NCBI RefSeq assembly: GCF_001544375.1 | Contig: NZ_BCQJ01000001.1 | Location: forward strand, 124,001 to 188,000 | DNA length: 64,000 nt | Direction: 5' to 3' | DNA from: Enterococcus canis NBRC 100695 | GTDB lineage: Bacteria; Bacillota; Bacilli; Lactobacillales; Enterococcaceae | Shown here: positions 47,978 through 56,623 of the stretch, one piece after another | Position numbering within the stretch: the first letter of the stretch is position 1 | Layout: every line of letters starts with the position of its first letter | The notes under the pieces: generated by a model | What the model was told of the DNA's origin: nothing | The model's database searches: none | What the model saw: the letters and a program-made list of their open reading frames with translations, nothing else | Made by a program: the position numbers and the translations under genes

Positions 47978-49234
47978 TTACCCTACCGTAGGTTCTTCTT
48001 TCATACGAGCAAATAATATGCCACCTAGAATAAACAAAATGATTAAACTAGTAATTCCCAATTGCGAACGGCCGGTTAGATGCGTAATAACCCCGAATAA
48101 TAAAGGCCCTAAAATGGCGGAAAACTTGCCAAAAATATTGTAGAAGCCAAAAAACTCATTGGCTTTTTCTTTAGGTACCATTTGCGCAAAATAAGACCGA
48201 CTCAGTGCTTGGATCCCTCCTTGAGAAGTCCCTACTAAAATTCCTAAGACCCAAAAATCCAACACAGTATCCATGAAAAGTGCATAAATACAGATAAAGG
48301 TATAGACGCCAATGGCAACTAGAATCAACGGTTTCGCCCCGAACTTGCTGGCTAATTTTCCATAAAGAATGGTGAAAGGAAAGGCAATAAAATTGATGAC
48401 TAATAAGATAATAATCAGCATGTTAGAATCAATACCCATATCGACACCAAAAGCTGTCGCCATAGTAAAAATCGTATCGACACCATCAATATAAAAGAAA
48501 TAAGCAATCAAAAAATAGACGATTCGCTTGTATTGCTTGATTTCCAGCAAGGTATTTTTTAAACGTGTAAAGCTGTGGCGGATTGGATGTGCCACTTTTT
48601 CCAGTGCAAAGCGCTGATGAACGTTTTTGAAAAACGGCCAGCTGAATAGGAGCCACCAAAGCCCAGTCAAAACAAAGCAGACTTTGGTTACTAAATCAGT
48701 CGACATCAAGCCAAACCCATTAGTGACTTGTAGAATCATCACCACCACGAACAGTAACGCACTGCCAATATACCCCAGGCCATAACCGGTGGAAGATACG
48801 TCATCCATCCGATCATTTTCGGTGACATCCACTAAAAAGCCATCATAAAAAATATTGGCACCTTGGAAACCCACGTGGGATAAAATGTAAACTGCCAGTA
48901 GCGCAACCCAACTATTCTCAGGAATCAGGGCTAAGCCAAAGGTCATGATAATGCCGCATAAGGCGAATAAATTGAATAATTTCTTTTTGTAGCCGCGAAA
49001 ATCAGCAATCGTTCCTAAAATAGGTGCAGAAAGGGAAACAATCAACGTTCCAGCTGAACTGGCGTAGCTCCAAAAAGCAGTGGAAACCGAATCGCTTACA
49101 CCAGCATTACCGGCTACATATTTGAAGTAAATCGGTAAAATAGCCGTAACGATCACTAACGAATAAGCCGAATTGGCCCAATCATATAGGATCCAACTTT
49201 TCTCTTCTTTTGAATAACTATTCCAAAACTTCAC
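47978..49234 (-). CDS. MFS transporter of the UMF1 type
   Basis: About 418 residues with roughly twelve membrane segments. The N-terminal segment SWILYDWANSAYS near 14 is characteristic of UMF1/Atg22-like proteins, often amino-acid or vacuolar effluxers in eukaryotes; bacterial function is unknown. GTG 49234 is preferred since AAGGGGAG lies upstream. It overlaps the phosphodiesterase gene by about 17 bp, so the two are co-translated. Confidence 0.82.
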   Translation of the reverse strand: MKFWNSYSKEEKSWILYDWANSAYSLVIVTAILPIYFKYVAGNAGVSDSVSTAFWSYASSAGTLIVSLSAPILGTIADFRGYKKKLFNLFALCGIIMTFGLALIPENSWVALLAVYILSHVGFQGANIFYDGFLVDVTENDRMDDVSSTGYGLGYIGSALLFVVVMILQVTNGFGLMSTDLVTKVCFVLTGLWWLLFSWPFFKNVHQRFALEKVAHPIRHSFTRLKNTLLEIKQYKRIVYFLIAYFFYIDGVDTIFTMATAFGVDMGIDSNMLIIILLVINFIAFPFTILYGKLASKFGAKPLILVAIGVYTFICIYALFMDTVLDFWVLGILVGTSQGGIQALSRSYFAQMVPKEKANEFFGFYNIFGKFSAILGPLLFGVITHLTGRSQLGITSLIILFILGGILFARMKEEPTVG

Positions 49235-50546
49235 TAGGCGGCTCCCCTTCCTCACGTTCAAAGACTTCATGCAACACTTGACCAGCGACTGGATTGGGGA
49301 AGGTCAGTCCCAAAATTTTTGCGAAGGTTGGTGCTTCATCAATCAAACGCGCTTGGTCAATTACTTTGCCGCTGCGAATCCCTGGCCCAAAGAAAAGCAC
49401 CGTTGTTTTATAATTTTGTTTTTGAGGCGAGTAGCCATGGACTGCCCGATAACGTTCTGGTTGGCCAATATCTTTCGAATTTACCGGTTCGTTTACTGGT
49501 CCAGCTGCATCATCAATGAAGTAGTAGCCACGTTTAGCTTCCACCATAAAAGTCACGTTGGGGGCTGCACCTTGAGCTGTTGCTTCTTCAGTTGAATATA
49601 CCTTTGCGACGCCCTCCACTTTTTCCAATTCCTTGAAAAGCTCTGCTGGATTAACGCTGGCTTTTTGATCGACATAGATATAACAAGAGCCATCACAACT
49701 TTTGGCATAAACTTGCCAATTTGCTTGGATTGTGCCGTCTTTCTTCACTTTTGACCAGCCTTTTTCAGCAAACAAATGATTGAGACGAATCATTTTGTTC
49801 ACATCAATTTGATAATGATCTCCTAGCACGACAAAAACGGTTTCGTCAAAAGTTCCCGCCTGTTTTGTTGCGTTGATAATATCTTTGATGCGCCGATCTT
49901 GCCTTAAAAAGGCCGCTTCAGCCTCGGGTGAAAGCACGCCATGCGCATGACGCATACTATCCATATCTACCAAATGAATCAAAGTTAAATCAGGCTTTTT
50001 CGTTACTAGCGTATCCACCGCACAGGCTGTAATGAAGTCATCCAGATAAGGCTGCTTAATTCCTTGCCGAAGGTGCCCATATTTATGGTTCATTTCCAAT
50101 AAAAACCGCGGCGAACTAGCATTTAATGATACCAAGACCTGATTGGTCCAAATTCGATTTGGAAAAATTTCTGCAATATTATAATCAATGCCGCTTTTAG
50201 CAGTCACTGGCCATAAAAAGGCGGCTGTCGTCATACCGGCTTGTTGCGCTAACTCATATAAAGTAGGCACCAGCACATCTTTTTTGTACCAATACCAATC
50301 TGGCGACATTCGATTAGATTGGATCTTTGTATTATTGATTACTCCATGAGTTTTAGGGTATTCTCCTGTCACTAGCGTTGTATGGGAAGGATATGTTAAA
50401 GAGGGATAAATTGCTTCAATATTTTGGATATGGGTCCCTTCACGACGCAACCATTCAAAGGTGGGCGTATCCGCCAAATCACCTACTAAGTCGCTGGCGC
50501 CCATTGCGTCTACCGAGATAATGACCATTTTTTTCAAAAAATCCAC
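49218..50546 (-). CDS. Alkaline-phosphatase-superfamily phosphodiesterase (ENPP-like)
   Basis: A 442-residue phosphodiesterase/nucleotide pyrophosphatase-like protein. The metal Asp and nucleophile Thr are in ISVDAMGASD near 10 and PSLTYPSHTTLVTGEYP near 48; DMDSMRHAHG near 195 and LGDHYQ near 240 supply further metal ligands. No signal peptide is seen, so it is probably cytoplasmic. Start GTG 50546 (AAGGA 6 nt upstream); TTG 50537 is an alternative. An extended -10 (TGGTATAAT) precedes it. Confidence 0.88.
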   Translation of the reverse strand: MDFLKKMVIISVDAMGASDLVGDLADTPTFEWLRREGTHIQNIEAIYPSLTYPSHTTLVTGEYPKTHGVINNTKIQSNRMSPDWYWYKKDVLVPTLYELAQQAGMTTAAFLWPVTAKSGIDYNIAEIFPNRIWTNQVLVSLNASSPRFLLEMNHKYGHLRQGIKQPYLDDFITACAVDTLVTKKPDLTLIHLVDMDSMRHAHGVLSPEAEAAFLRQDRRIKDIINATKQAGTFDETVFVVLGDHYQIDVNKMIRLNHLFAEKGWSKVKKDGTIQANWQVYAKSCDGSCYIYVDQKASVNPAELFKELEKVEGVAKVYSTEEATAQGAAPNVTFMVEAKRGYYFIDDAAGPVNEPVNSKDIGQPERYRAVHGYSPQKQNYKTTVLFFGPGIRSGKVIDQARLIDEAPTFAKILGLTFPNPVAGQVLHEVFEREEGEPPSEVLE

Positions 50547-50569
50547 CTGCTTTCCTTAGCTCGATTATA

Positions 50570-50604
50570 CCAAAAAGCGCTATGAACCGAAGTCCATAAC
50601 GCTT
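50570..50604 (-). terminator. Terminator of the trpXYZ operon
   Basis: AAGCG-TATG (50575-50584) pairs with CATA-CGCTT (50595-50604), followed by TTTTT on the minus strand. It lies just past the ATPase gene. Confidence 0.75.
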
Positions 50605-50619
50605 ATTTTTTCCATTATT

Positions 50620-51399
50620 CTATAAAACAGCTAATTCCTCTTCTTCTTCAAAGAAAAGTAATAAGTCAGCCAGAGTTAATTTTTCTTTTTCTTGCGCATT
50701 GAATTCACGGTAAATCCGACCCTTTTTGAGGACGATTAGGCGATTACCATAGCGCAGCGCATCTTCCATGCGGTGAGTGATCATTAGGCAGGTCAGCTGC
50801 TCTTCTTTAATGCGTTGATCTGTCAGCGTCATCAATTGCTTCGCCGTTTTAGGGTCGAGGGCAGCGGTATGTTCATCTAATAACAAAAGCTCGGGCCGTT
50901 GCACCGTCGCCATTAAAAGACTGAGGGCTTGCCTTTGCCCGCCAGACAAAGTCCCTGCCGGCGCATCTAAATGTTGTTCCAACCCATTGCCAACTTGCTG
51001 GCACAATTCGAAAAAGTGTTGATGATAGGCAGCCATTTTCCGTAGCGACAACCGTCGTTTCTGGCCGCGTTTCAAAGCTAATAGTAAGTTTTCAGCGACT
51101 GTCATGCGAGGAGCCGTCCCCATTTTAGGATCTTGAAATACCCGCGCAATATAACGGGCCCGTTTCTCTTCATTCCAATGGGTGATTGTCTCTCCCATCA
51201 ATTCAACACGCCCACTAGTTAAACTTAAGGTTCCTGCGACGGTATTGAAAAGTGTACTTTTACCAGCCCCATTGCCGCCAAGCACGGTGACAAAATCCCC
51301 TTTTTTAATGGTTAAATCGACGCCATCAAGAATCGTGCGCTCTGCTATCCCTTCATGATGAATGACTTTTGTAGCATCCTTAATTGTTAAAACGTTCAT
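50620..51399 (-). CDS. trpZ: Tryptophan ABC importer ATP-binding protein (TrpZ-like)
   Basis: A 259-residue ATPase with Walker A GGNGAGKST near 42, signature LSGGQRQALS near 146, Walker B LLLLDEHTAALDP near 167 and H-loop MITHRM near 204. It overlaps the permease gene by 4 bp. The tryptophan assignment comes from the Trp leader peptide and from its resemblance to predicted trpXYZ transporters in Firmicutes; substrate is inference. Confidence 0.88.
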   Translation of the reverse strand: MNVLTIKDATKVIHHEGIAERTILDGVDLTIKKGDFVTVLGGNGAGKSTLFNTVAGTLSLTSGRVELMGETITHWNEEKRARYIARVFQDPKMGTAPRMTVAENLLLALKRGQKRRLSLRKMAAYHQHFFELCQQVGNGLEQHLDAPAGTLSGGQRQALSLLMATVQRPELLLLDEHTAALDPKTAKQLMTLTDQRIKEEQLTCLMITHRMEDALRYGNRLIVLKKGRIYREFNAQEKEKLTLADLLLFFEEEEELAVL

Positions 51400-52283
51400 G
51401 ATTTACGAGCCTCCTTTGGTGACAAGTTCAAATGTAATTTTTGTTTCAGGCTTGGCACCATTAGACAAACTGCTAAGATTGCCGAAGAAAAGATTTTTAA
51501 GTAGGTCGTGTCAAAGCCTAAGCGAATAACTAATAAAATCAACAATTGATAGATGACGCTACCAATAATCGTAGCACCTAAGCGTTCAGGTAATGTCAAT
51601 TCTCCAAAGATTACTTCGCCAATAATGATGGAAGCTAAGCCAATAACAATGACCCCAGTTCCTTTGTTTACGTCAGCATAGCCGTCATTTTGGGCGATCA
51701 ATGCACCAGAAAGCGCAATGACCCCATTTGATAACATCAACCCTAAAATTTTCATGCGGTCGGTATGAATACCAAATGAACGCGCCATTTCCTCGTTGTC
51801 GCCAGTAGCGATATAGGCCTGCCCTAAATCGGTATAAAAGAAAAACAGCAGTAGTGCTACGATAACCGCTAAAACGATAATTCCTAAAAAGACAATATCA
51901 AAATACGGCGGTAACGCCATGTTTGAGAAAACATCTTGGATACGCGGCTGGTGCAAAAGGGATAAGTTAGGTGTCTGCATCACAAACAAAATCACCGAGT
52001 TCAAACCAGACATGACTAGAATACCTGCTAAAATCACGGGAATTTTTCCCTTTGTAAATAATAAACCAGTCACGAGGCCAGCCCCCATGCCAGCCAGTAC
52101 CCCAAGACAAGTCGCTAATAGTGGATGAATCCCTTGGGTAATGGCGGTAACACATACGGCGCCACCCAACGGAAAAGAGCCCTCGGTTGTCATATCGGGA
52201 AAATTCAACATCCGAAATGTCATAAAAATTCCTAAACCTAGTAAAGACCATAAAAATCCCTGTCCAATTGCTGAAACGATCAT
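51396..52283 (-). CDS. trpY: Tryptophan ABC importer permease (TrpY-like)
   Basis: A 295-residue permease with about eight hydrophobic segments and the BPD_transp_2-type motif IVIGLASIIIGEVIFGE near residue 210, which contacts the ATPase. It lies between the substrate-binding gene (18 bp gap) and the ATPase gene. The combination matches ABC_sub_bind-type importers. Confidence 0.88.
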   Translation of the reverse strand: MIVSAIGQGFLWSLLGLGIFMTFRMLNFPDMTTEGSFPLGGAVCVTAITQGIHPLLATCLGVLAGMGAGLVTGLLFTKGKIPVILAGILVMSGLNSVILFVMQTPNLSLLHQPRIQDVFSNMALPPYFDIVFLGIIVLAVIVALLLFFFYTDLGQAYIATGDNEEMARSFGIHTDRMKILGLMLSNGVIALSGALIAQNDGYADVNKGTGVIVIGLASIIIGEVIFGELTLPERLGATIIGSVIYQLLILLVIRLGFDTTYLKIFSSAILAVCLMVPSLKQKLHLNLSPKEARKS

Positions 52284-52301
52284 GATTGTTCCTCCTCCTT
52301 G

Positions 52302-53291
52302 CTAGTCGTTACTGACAAGCTGCGCCTTTTCTTTTATTGCTTGTGGAATGGTAATCCCTAACTGTGCAGCTTTTGCTTCATTTAAGATAATGTCTCCTGA
52401 TGAAAAAGTGTAAATCGGCATTTCAGCGGGGTCGGCTCCTTGTAGGATTTCCGCCGCCATCTTACCAGTCTGCTTGCCTAACTCAAATTGGTTAATACCC
52501 ACTGTCGCTAAACCACCTTCACTCACCATCGTGTCAACGCTGGGAATGATGGGCAGCTTGGCTTTATCTGCTTCACTAACAACGGTCTGCATAGCACTGG
52601 CAATCGTATTATCAGTGGGGATATAAAGAACATCCACCTCTTGAGACAGTACTTGAACGGTCTGAGCAATTTCGTTAGTTGAAGGAACTGGATAAGTTTT
52701 GACTTTTAAGCCAGCCTTTTCGGCTTCCCCTTGAATCTGTTCTGCTTGATAGCGGGAGTTGTCTTCCGCCGATGAATACAGGATGCCCATTGTTTTCGCT
52801 TGCGGCAATAGGTCTTGGATTAATTTCATCTGGGCATCCACCGGGGATTTATCACTGACTCCCGTAATCAGACCGCCAGGCTTTTCTTCATTTTTCACTA
52901 AGCCGGCACTCACAGGATCTGAAACGGCACCTAAGACGATAGGCAATTCTTGGGTCGTATTCGCTAACGCTTGAGCCGCCGGTGTAGCGATACCCACTAA
53001 GACATCGGCCTTTTGAGCTAATTGCTGGCTCATGGTTTGTAATTTACTTTGATCACCTTGACCGTTTTGAAAAGCAATCGTCACTTTATCTGCGGGATAC
53101 CCATTTTCGGCTAAGCCGGCCTTGACACCGCGATAGATTTCATCGAGAGCAGGATGCGACACAAACTGTAACACCCCAACGACTGGTCGTTCTTCCTCAG
53201 TAGTCGCCTTAGAGCTGGGATCCATTAGGAAAGAAATGATCAAGACTAGTGCTAACAAAACAAAACTGTATAAAACTTTACTTTTTTTCAT
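52302..53291 (-). CDS. trpX: Tryptophan ABC importer substrate-binding protein (TrpX-like)
   Basis: A 329-residue ABC_sub_bind-type protein. Residues 7-24 form a hydrophobic signal/anchor. No Cys lipobox is present, so unlike most Gram-positive binding proteins it is probably held by an uncleaved signal anchor. Segments RPVVGVLQFVSHPALDEI near 36 and PIVLGAVSDPVSAGLV near 117 are typical of the family. It is the first structural gene after the Trp attenuator. Trp specificity is inferred from the leader peptide. Confidence 0.87.
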   Translation of the reverse strand: MKKSKVLYSFVLLALVLIISFLMDPSSKATTEEERPVVGVLQFVSHPALDEIYRGVKAGLAENGYPADKVTIAFQNGQGDQSKLQTMSQQLAQKADVLVGIATPAAQALANTTQELPIVLGAVSDPVSAGLVKNEEKPGGLITGVSDKSPVDAQMKLIQDLLPQAKTMGILYSSAEDNSRYQAEQIQGEAEKAGLKVKTYPVPSTNEIAQTVQVLSQEVDVLYIPTDNTIASAMQTVVSEADKAKLPIIPSVDTMVSEGGLATVGINQFELGKQTGKMAAEILQGADPAEMPIYTFSSGDIILNEAKAAQLGITIPQAIKEKAQLVSND

Positions 53292-53344
53292 TATTTCCGC
53301 TCCTTAGTTTACGTAATATATTTCTGGTAACTTTCAGCTTGTAT

Positions 53345-53382
53345 CAAAAAAAGAGCAGTCCCCCTTTTTGTGGAGACTGCCC
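53345..53382 (-). terminator. Second terminator in the trpXYZ leader
   Basis: GGGCAGTC-CC pairs with GG-GACTGCTC around a seven-base loop (about 53353-53364 with 53372-53382), followed by seven T. It lies about 55 bp before trpX, mirroring the aro leader. Confidence 0.82.
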
Positions 53383-53383
53383 T

Positions 53384-53506
53384 AAAAAAAGCAAAACACC
53401 ACATAGATTTTGCTCTATGCGGTGTCTTTATTCATTACCAGCATAGATACAAGCTTTAGAATGCTCTCTAAAAGTTGTATCTATGATTGAAATCATACAT
53501 ACAACT
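53384..53506 (-). promoter_or_regulatory. trpXYZ transcription attenuator (competing hairpins A to E)
   Basis: On the minus strand A (53492-53506) pairs with B (53473-53487) over 14 bp with one mismatch and a four-base loop. B pairs with C (53442-53452) over 11 perfect bp. C (TCTATGC-GGT) pairs with D (ACCGCATAGA, in 53414-53425). D:E (E at 53396-53407) is a 12 bp terminator stem followed by TTTGCTTTTTTT. A begins inside the leader stop codon. The order and logic are the same as in the aro leader. Confidence 0.8.
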
Positions 53507-53555
53507 ATCTACGCCAGTTTTGCCATGATTGGACTTGCTTGGTAAATAGTGTCAT
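53505..53555 (-). CDS. Trp-containing leader peptide of the trpXYZ operon
   Basis: A 16-codon ORF encoding MTLFTKQVQSWQNWRR, with Trp at codons 11 and 14. GAGGAGG lies 7 nt before the ATG. The promoter is 33 bp upstream, and the attenuator begins at the stop codon. Two Trp in 16 codons before a predicted Trp transporter argue for sensing of charged tRNA-Trp. Confidence 0.8.
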   Translation of the reverse strand: MTLFTKQVQSWQNWRR

Positions 53556-53587
53556 GTTGATTCCTCCTCGTCTAGTTGTTGTCAAAA

Positions 53588-53616
53588 AGTTTACGCCAAG
53601 TTTTAATAAAGGTCAA
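53588..53616 (-). promoter_or_regulatory. trpXYZ promoter
   Basis: TTGACC (53611-53616), a 17 bp spacer and TAAACT (53588-53593) on the minus strand, 33 bp before the leader ORF. Confidence 0.8.
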
Positions 53617-53645
53617 GCAAGAAATAAAAAAAACGCCGTCTATCT

Positions 53646-54224
53646 TTATTTTCCGTCTTTCGCCTCTTCTTGGAGCTCTTTGATGTTGGCCATTGGCAAG
53701 CGGTTCAACTCAGGGATCAATTCATCCGCTAGCTTACTTGTATCTGCTGTTTCAAACCGATTTTCCTCTTTGCCGTTTTCAAAAAAGATAGCGGTGATGG
53801 GCTGTTCTAGTTTATATTTCTGTACAATGTCATCTTTGCGATAAAGAATTGGATAGATGTAGATTGGGCGATTTAATTCAGCCAATTTTTTATCATTGGA
53901 AAGTACTTTGATAAGTTCATCGTAATTCTCCCCATTAGGCTGTACAAAAATCACGGATACGCCTTTAGCTGAGCGGATCTTTTGATCGCCCTCATCGTAA
54001 TCAAAATAAACGATTTTTTCAGATGATGGCTTCGTTACTAAGGCATCGATTTGCGAACGCCGAATATTTGCTTGTACACTTGGGATAAAAAATGCGATTA
54101 CAAATAAGGCGATAATGACCACCAGTCCACCGATCACTGACTGTTTCTTATAAGTCAAAACGGTTGTGACCGTTTGATCCCAATAAAAAAGAACGCGCTC
54201 TTTGAATTTTGTCCATAAGTCCAT
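53646..54224 (-). CDS. Membrane-anchored protein with possible thioredoxin-like fold
   Basis: A 192-residue protein with a basic N terminus, one membrane segment (about 33-50) and an extracytoplasmic domain. The domain pattern (VSVIFVQPNGENYDE, PIYIYPILYRKDD and ITAIFFENGKE) suggests a thioredoxin-like fold, but it has no Cys at all, so no redox role is expected. Family unknown. It starts at ATG 54224 behind GGGGGGAAGG. Confidence 0.65.
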   Translation of the reverse strand: MDLWTKFKERVLFYWDQTVTTVLTYKKQSVIGGLVVIIALFVIAFFIPSVQANIRRSQIDALVTKPSSEKIVYFDYDEGDQKIRSAKGVSVIFVQPNGENYDELIKVLSNDKKLAELNRPIYIYPILYRKDDIVQKYKLEQPITAIFFENGKEENRFETADTSKLADELIPELNRLPMANIKELQEEAKDGK

Positions 54225-54316
54225 ATATTCCTTCCCCCCGTTCGTTCATTATACCGATATTTAGCAAATCTGACTATGAAAAACTGGCAATAAAATTAGA
54301 AAAATGTTGGTAGGAT

Positions 54317-54325
54317 TGGTATAAT
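54317..54325 (+). promoter_or_regulatory. Extended -10 promoter of the DUF1622 gene
   Basis: TGGTATAAT (54317-54325) is an extended -10 box about 33 bp before the start; the -35 region is weak. Confidence 0.55.
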
Positions 54326-54357
54326 TATCTTGATATTAAACTGGTAAAGGAGAACTT

Positions 54358-54732
54358 ATGCATGATTTAGCCCATTCCTTAATGGAAACCTTAACGCCAT
54401 TTTTTGATTTATTTATTTTAGCACTGAATATTTTATCCATCGTGATTCTTTTATGGGGTGTCTTAATCGCTGGTTGGGATTTCATCGTCAACGAGTGTAA
54501 AAACCGTAATCGAATCGAGGCTGCCCGCCATAATAACCTTATTAAAAATTATCTAGGTAGTTATGTATTACTAAGTTTGGAAGTCCTGATTGCGGCTGAT
54601 ATTATCGAATCCATCATTAATCCTACCTTCCAAGATATTATGAAGTTAGCCTTGCTTGTCGTGATTCGAACAGTCATCTCCTACTTCCTCCATCGTGAGA
54701 TTGAGGATGCCTTAGGGAATGATAAGGAGTAG
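54358..54732 (+). CDS. DUF1622 membrane protein
   Basis: A 124-residue protein with three hydrophobic segments (about 20-40, 67-85 and 95-112), a charged loop between the first two, and a Glu/Asp-rich tail. The segment YVLLSLEVLIAADIIES is typical of DUF1622. Function is unknown. ATG 54358 follows AAAGGAG; a terminator lies downstream. Confidence 0.82.
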   Translation: MHDLAHSLMETLTPFFDLFILALNILSIVILLWGVLIAGWDFIVNECKNRNRIEAARHNNLIKNYLGSYVLLSLEVLIAADIIESIINPTFQDIMKLALLVVIRTVISYFLHREIEDALGNDKE

Positions 54733-54766
54733 TCTGATTTATGGCGTCTAGCGCTTAAATTTTTTT

Positions 54767-54799
54767 AGCTCTTTTGCTTGAAGCAAGGAGCTTTTTTTG
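54767..54799 (+). terminator. Terminator of the DUF1622 gene
   Basis: AGCTC-TTGCTT pairs with AAGCAAGGAGCT around a short loop, followed by TTTTTTT. Confidence 0.8.
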
Positions 54800-54886
54800 T
54801 GGTCAGTCCTTGTAAGTGCCGCGATTATCTTCTCTGCATGATTTTTGTTATAATAAATAGACTTAGGAAAGAAATGAGGGAGCTAG

Positions 54887-56575
54887 ATGTCCTTTGATGG
54901 TGTATTTACCCATAAAATGGTGGCAGAGCTACAAACAGAATTGATTTCTGGACGTATTGCTAAAATCCACCAACCGTATGAAAATGAAGTGATTCTCGTG
55001 ATTCGAGCACGAGGTAAAAACAAAAAATTATTACTCTCCGCACATCCCAGCTACGCTCGTGTTCAATTGACCGAGATTGGCTACCAGAATCCCGACTCTC
55101 CACCGAATTTCGTGATGATGCTGCGGAAATACTTAGATGGCGCTATTTTGAATGATATTCAGCAAGTGGCGAATGATCGCGTGATTCATTTTGATTTTAT
55201 GAAACGAGATGATTTGGGGGATCAACAGGATTTACGTTTGATTGTTGAATTGATGGGCCGACATAGTACAATTGTGTTGATTCACCGAACTACCGGTAAA
55301 ATCTTGGACACTGTCAAACATGTGGGCAGTAGTCAAAATAGTTATCGCACACTCTTACCTGGTGCCCTCTACATCGCACCACCTAAACAAGAGGTGCTGA
55401 ACCCAATGACAGCGGAAGACCCGGCAGTTTTCCATATCCTATCCCAAGCGTCTGAACTAAATGCTCGCTACCTGCAACAGCATTTCCAAGGCTTAGGTCG
55501 TGATACCGCTGAAGAGTTATCCTTTCGTTTTCAAGAACGGCCAAATGAAAAAATGGCTGCTTGGCATACTTTCTGGCAAACTTTAGCAACAGGCACGCCA
55601 ACGCTTAGTGTGGTAAACGGAAAAGAATTTTTCACCCCTATCCCCTACGATTCCTTAGCAATGGGCGAACAAACAACTTTTGCGACTTATAGTGAGCTGT
55701 TAGATGCTTTTTACGGACAAAAAGCCGAAAAAGATCGTGTGAAGCAGCAAGGAAATGAACTCATTCGCAAAATGGACAATGAATTTAAGAAGAATCAAAC
55801 AAAACTAACGAAATTAGAACAAACCTTGGCTGAGACGGAAAATGCGGAGGAATATCGTCGTGATGGTGAGCTTTTAACTACCTTTTTACATCAAGTTCCC
55901 CGAGGTGCTGCCTCTGTAGAACTGCCAAACTACTATGAAGAAGACAAGCTGCTGACCATCAAATTGAATCCAGCTTTAAGTCCCAATCAGAATGCCCAGA
56001 AATATTTTCAAAAGTATCAAAAGCTGAAAAACGCTGTTCGAATCGTACAGGAGCAAATCCTGCACACACAAGAAGAAATTGCCTATATCGACTCTATTCT
56101 GACCCTTTTAGAAAACGCGGCACCTGCTGATTTGCAAGTGATTCGAGAAGAGTTGCAAGAGCAAGGCTATATCAAGAAACGCGGCGCTAAGCGAAAAGCT
56201 CAAAAGAGTCAGCCTGAGGTGTTTCATGCCAGCGACGGTACCGAGATCTTGGTTGGTAAAAATAATCTTCAAAACGACCAGCTAACCTTAAAAACAGCTC
56301 GCAAAACCGATTATTGGCTCCATGCGAAGGATATTCCTGGTAGCCACGTCATCGTGCGCTCTAGTGAACCCAGTGACACAACGCTGCAGGAGGCGGCACA
56401 ATTGGCAGGCTACTATTCTAAATATCGGCTTTCTAGCCAAGTGCCGGTGGATTATGTGCAAGTTAAGTATATCCATAAACCCAATGGTGCCAAGCCGGGC
56501 TATGTCATCTACAAAAATCAACGGACGCTTTTTGTGACACCAGATGCTGAAAAAATAGCGGCTTTGAAACAATAG
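54887..56575 (+). CDS. rqcH: Ribosome quality-control protein RqcH (NFACT, FbpA-like)
   Basis: A 562-residue NFACT protein. The NFACT-N domain (MSFDGVFTHKMVAEL, then ELMGRHSTIVLI near 121) is followed by a long coiled coil (about 280-430) and an NFACT-R domain (DYWLHAKDIPGSHVIVRS near 477). RqcH binds stalled 50S-peptidyl-tRNA and adds alanine tails. Older annotation as fibronectin-binding protein comes from the same family. It starts at ATG 54887 and is monocistronic. Confidence 0.95.
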   Translation: MSFDGVFTHKMVAELQTELISGRIAKIHQPYENEVILVIRARGKNKKLLLSAHPSYARVQLTEIGYQNPDSPPNFVMMLRKYLDGAILNDIQQVANDRVIHFDFMKRDDLGDQQDLRLIVELMGRHSTIVLIHRTTGKILDTVKHVGSSQNSYRTLLPGALYIAPPKQEVLNPMTAEDPAVFHILSQASELNARYLQQHFQGLGRDTAEELSFRFQERPNEKMAAWHTFWQTLATGTPTLSVVNGKEFFTPIPYDSLAMGEQTTFATYSELLDAFYGQKAEKDRVKQQGNELIRKMDNEFKKNQTKLTKLEQTLAETENAEEYRRDGELLTTFLHQVPRGAASVELPNYYEEDKLLTIKLNPALSPNQNAQKYFQKYQKLKNAVRIVQEQILHTQEEIAYIDSILTLLENAAPADLQVIREELQEQGYIKKRGAKRKAQKSQPEVFHASDGTEILVGKNNLQNDQLTLKTARKTDYWLHAKDIPGSHVIVRSSEPSDTTLQEAAQLAGYYSKYRLSSQVPVDYVQVKYIHKPNGAKPGYVIYKNQRTLFVTPDAEKIAALKQ

Positions 56576-56588
56576 CCTAGAATAGAAA

Positions 56589-56623
56589 AATAGCCGTATG
56601 AAGAATTTCTTCATACGGCTATT
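56589..56623. terminator. Bidirectional terminator between rqcH and the LysR gene
   Basis: AATAGCCGTATGAAG and its complement (about 56589-56603 with 56609-56623) form a 15 bp stem with flanking A and T runs. It overlaps the end of the LysR gene. Confidence 0.9.

Noticed and set aside
53384-53616. The trpXYZ leader as a T-box
   Set aside because: No T-box sequence or stem I is found in the roughly 200 nt leader.
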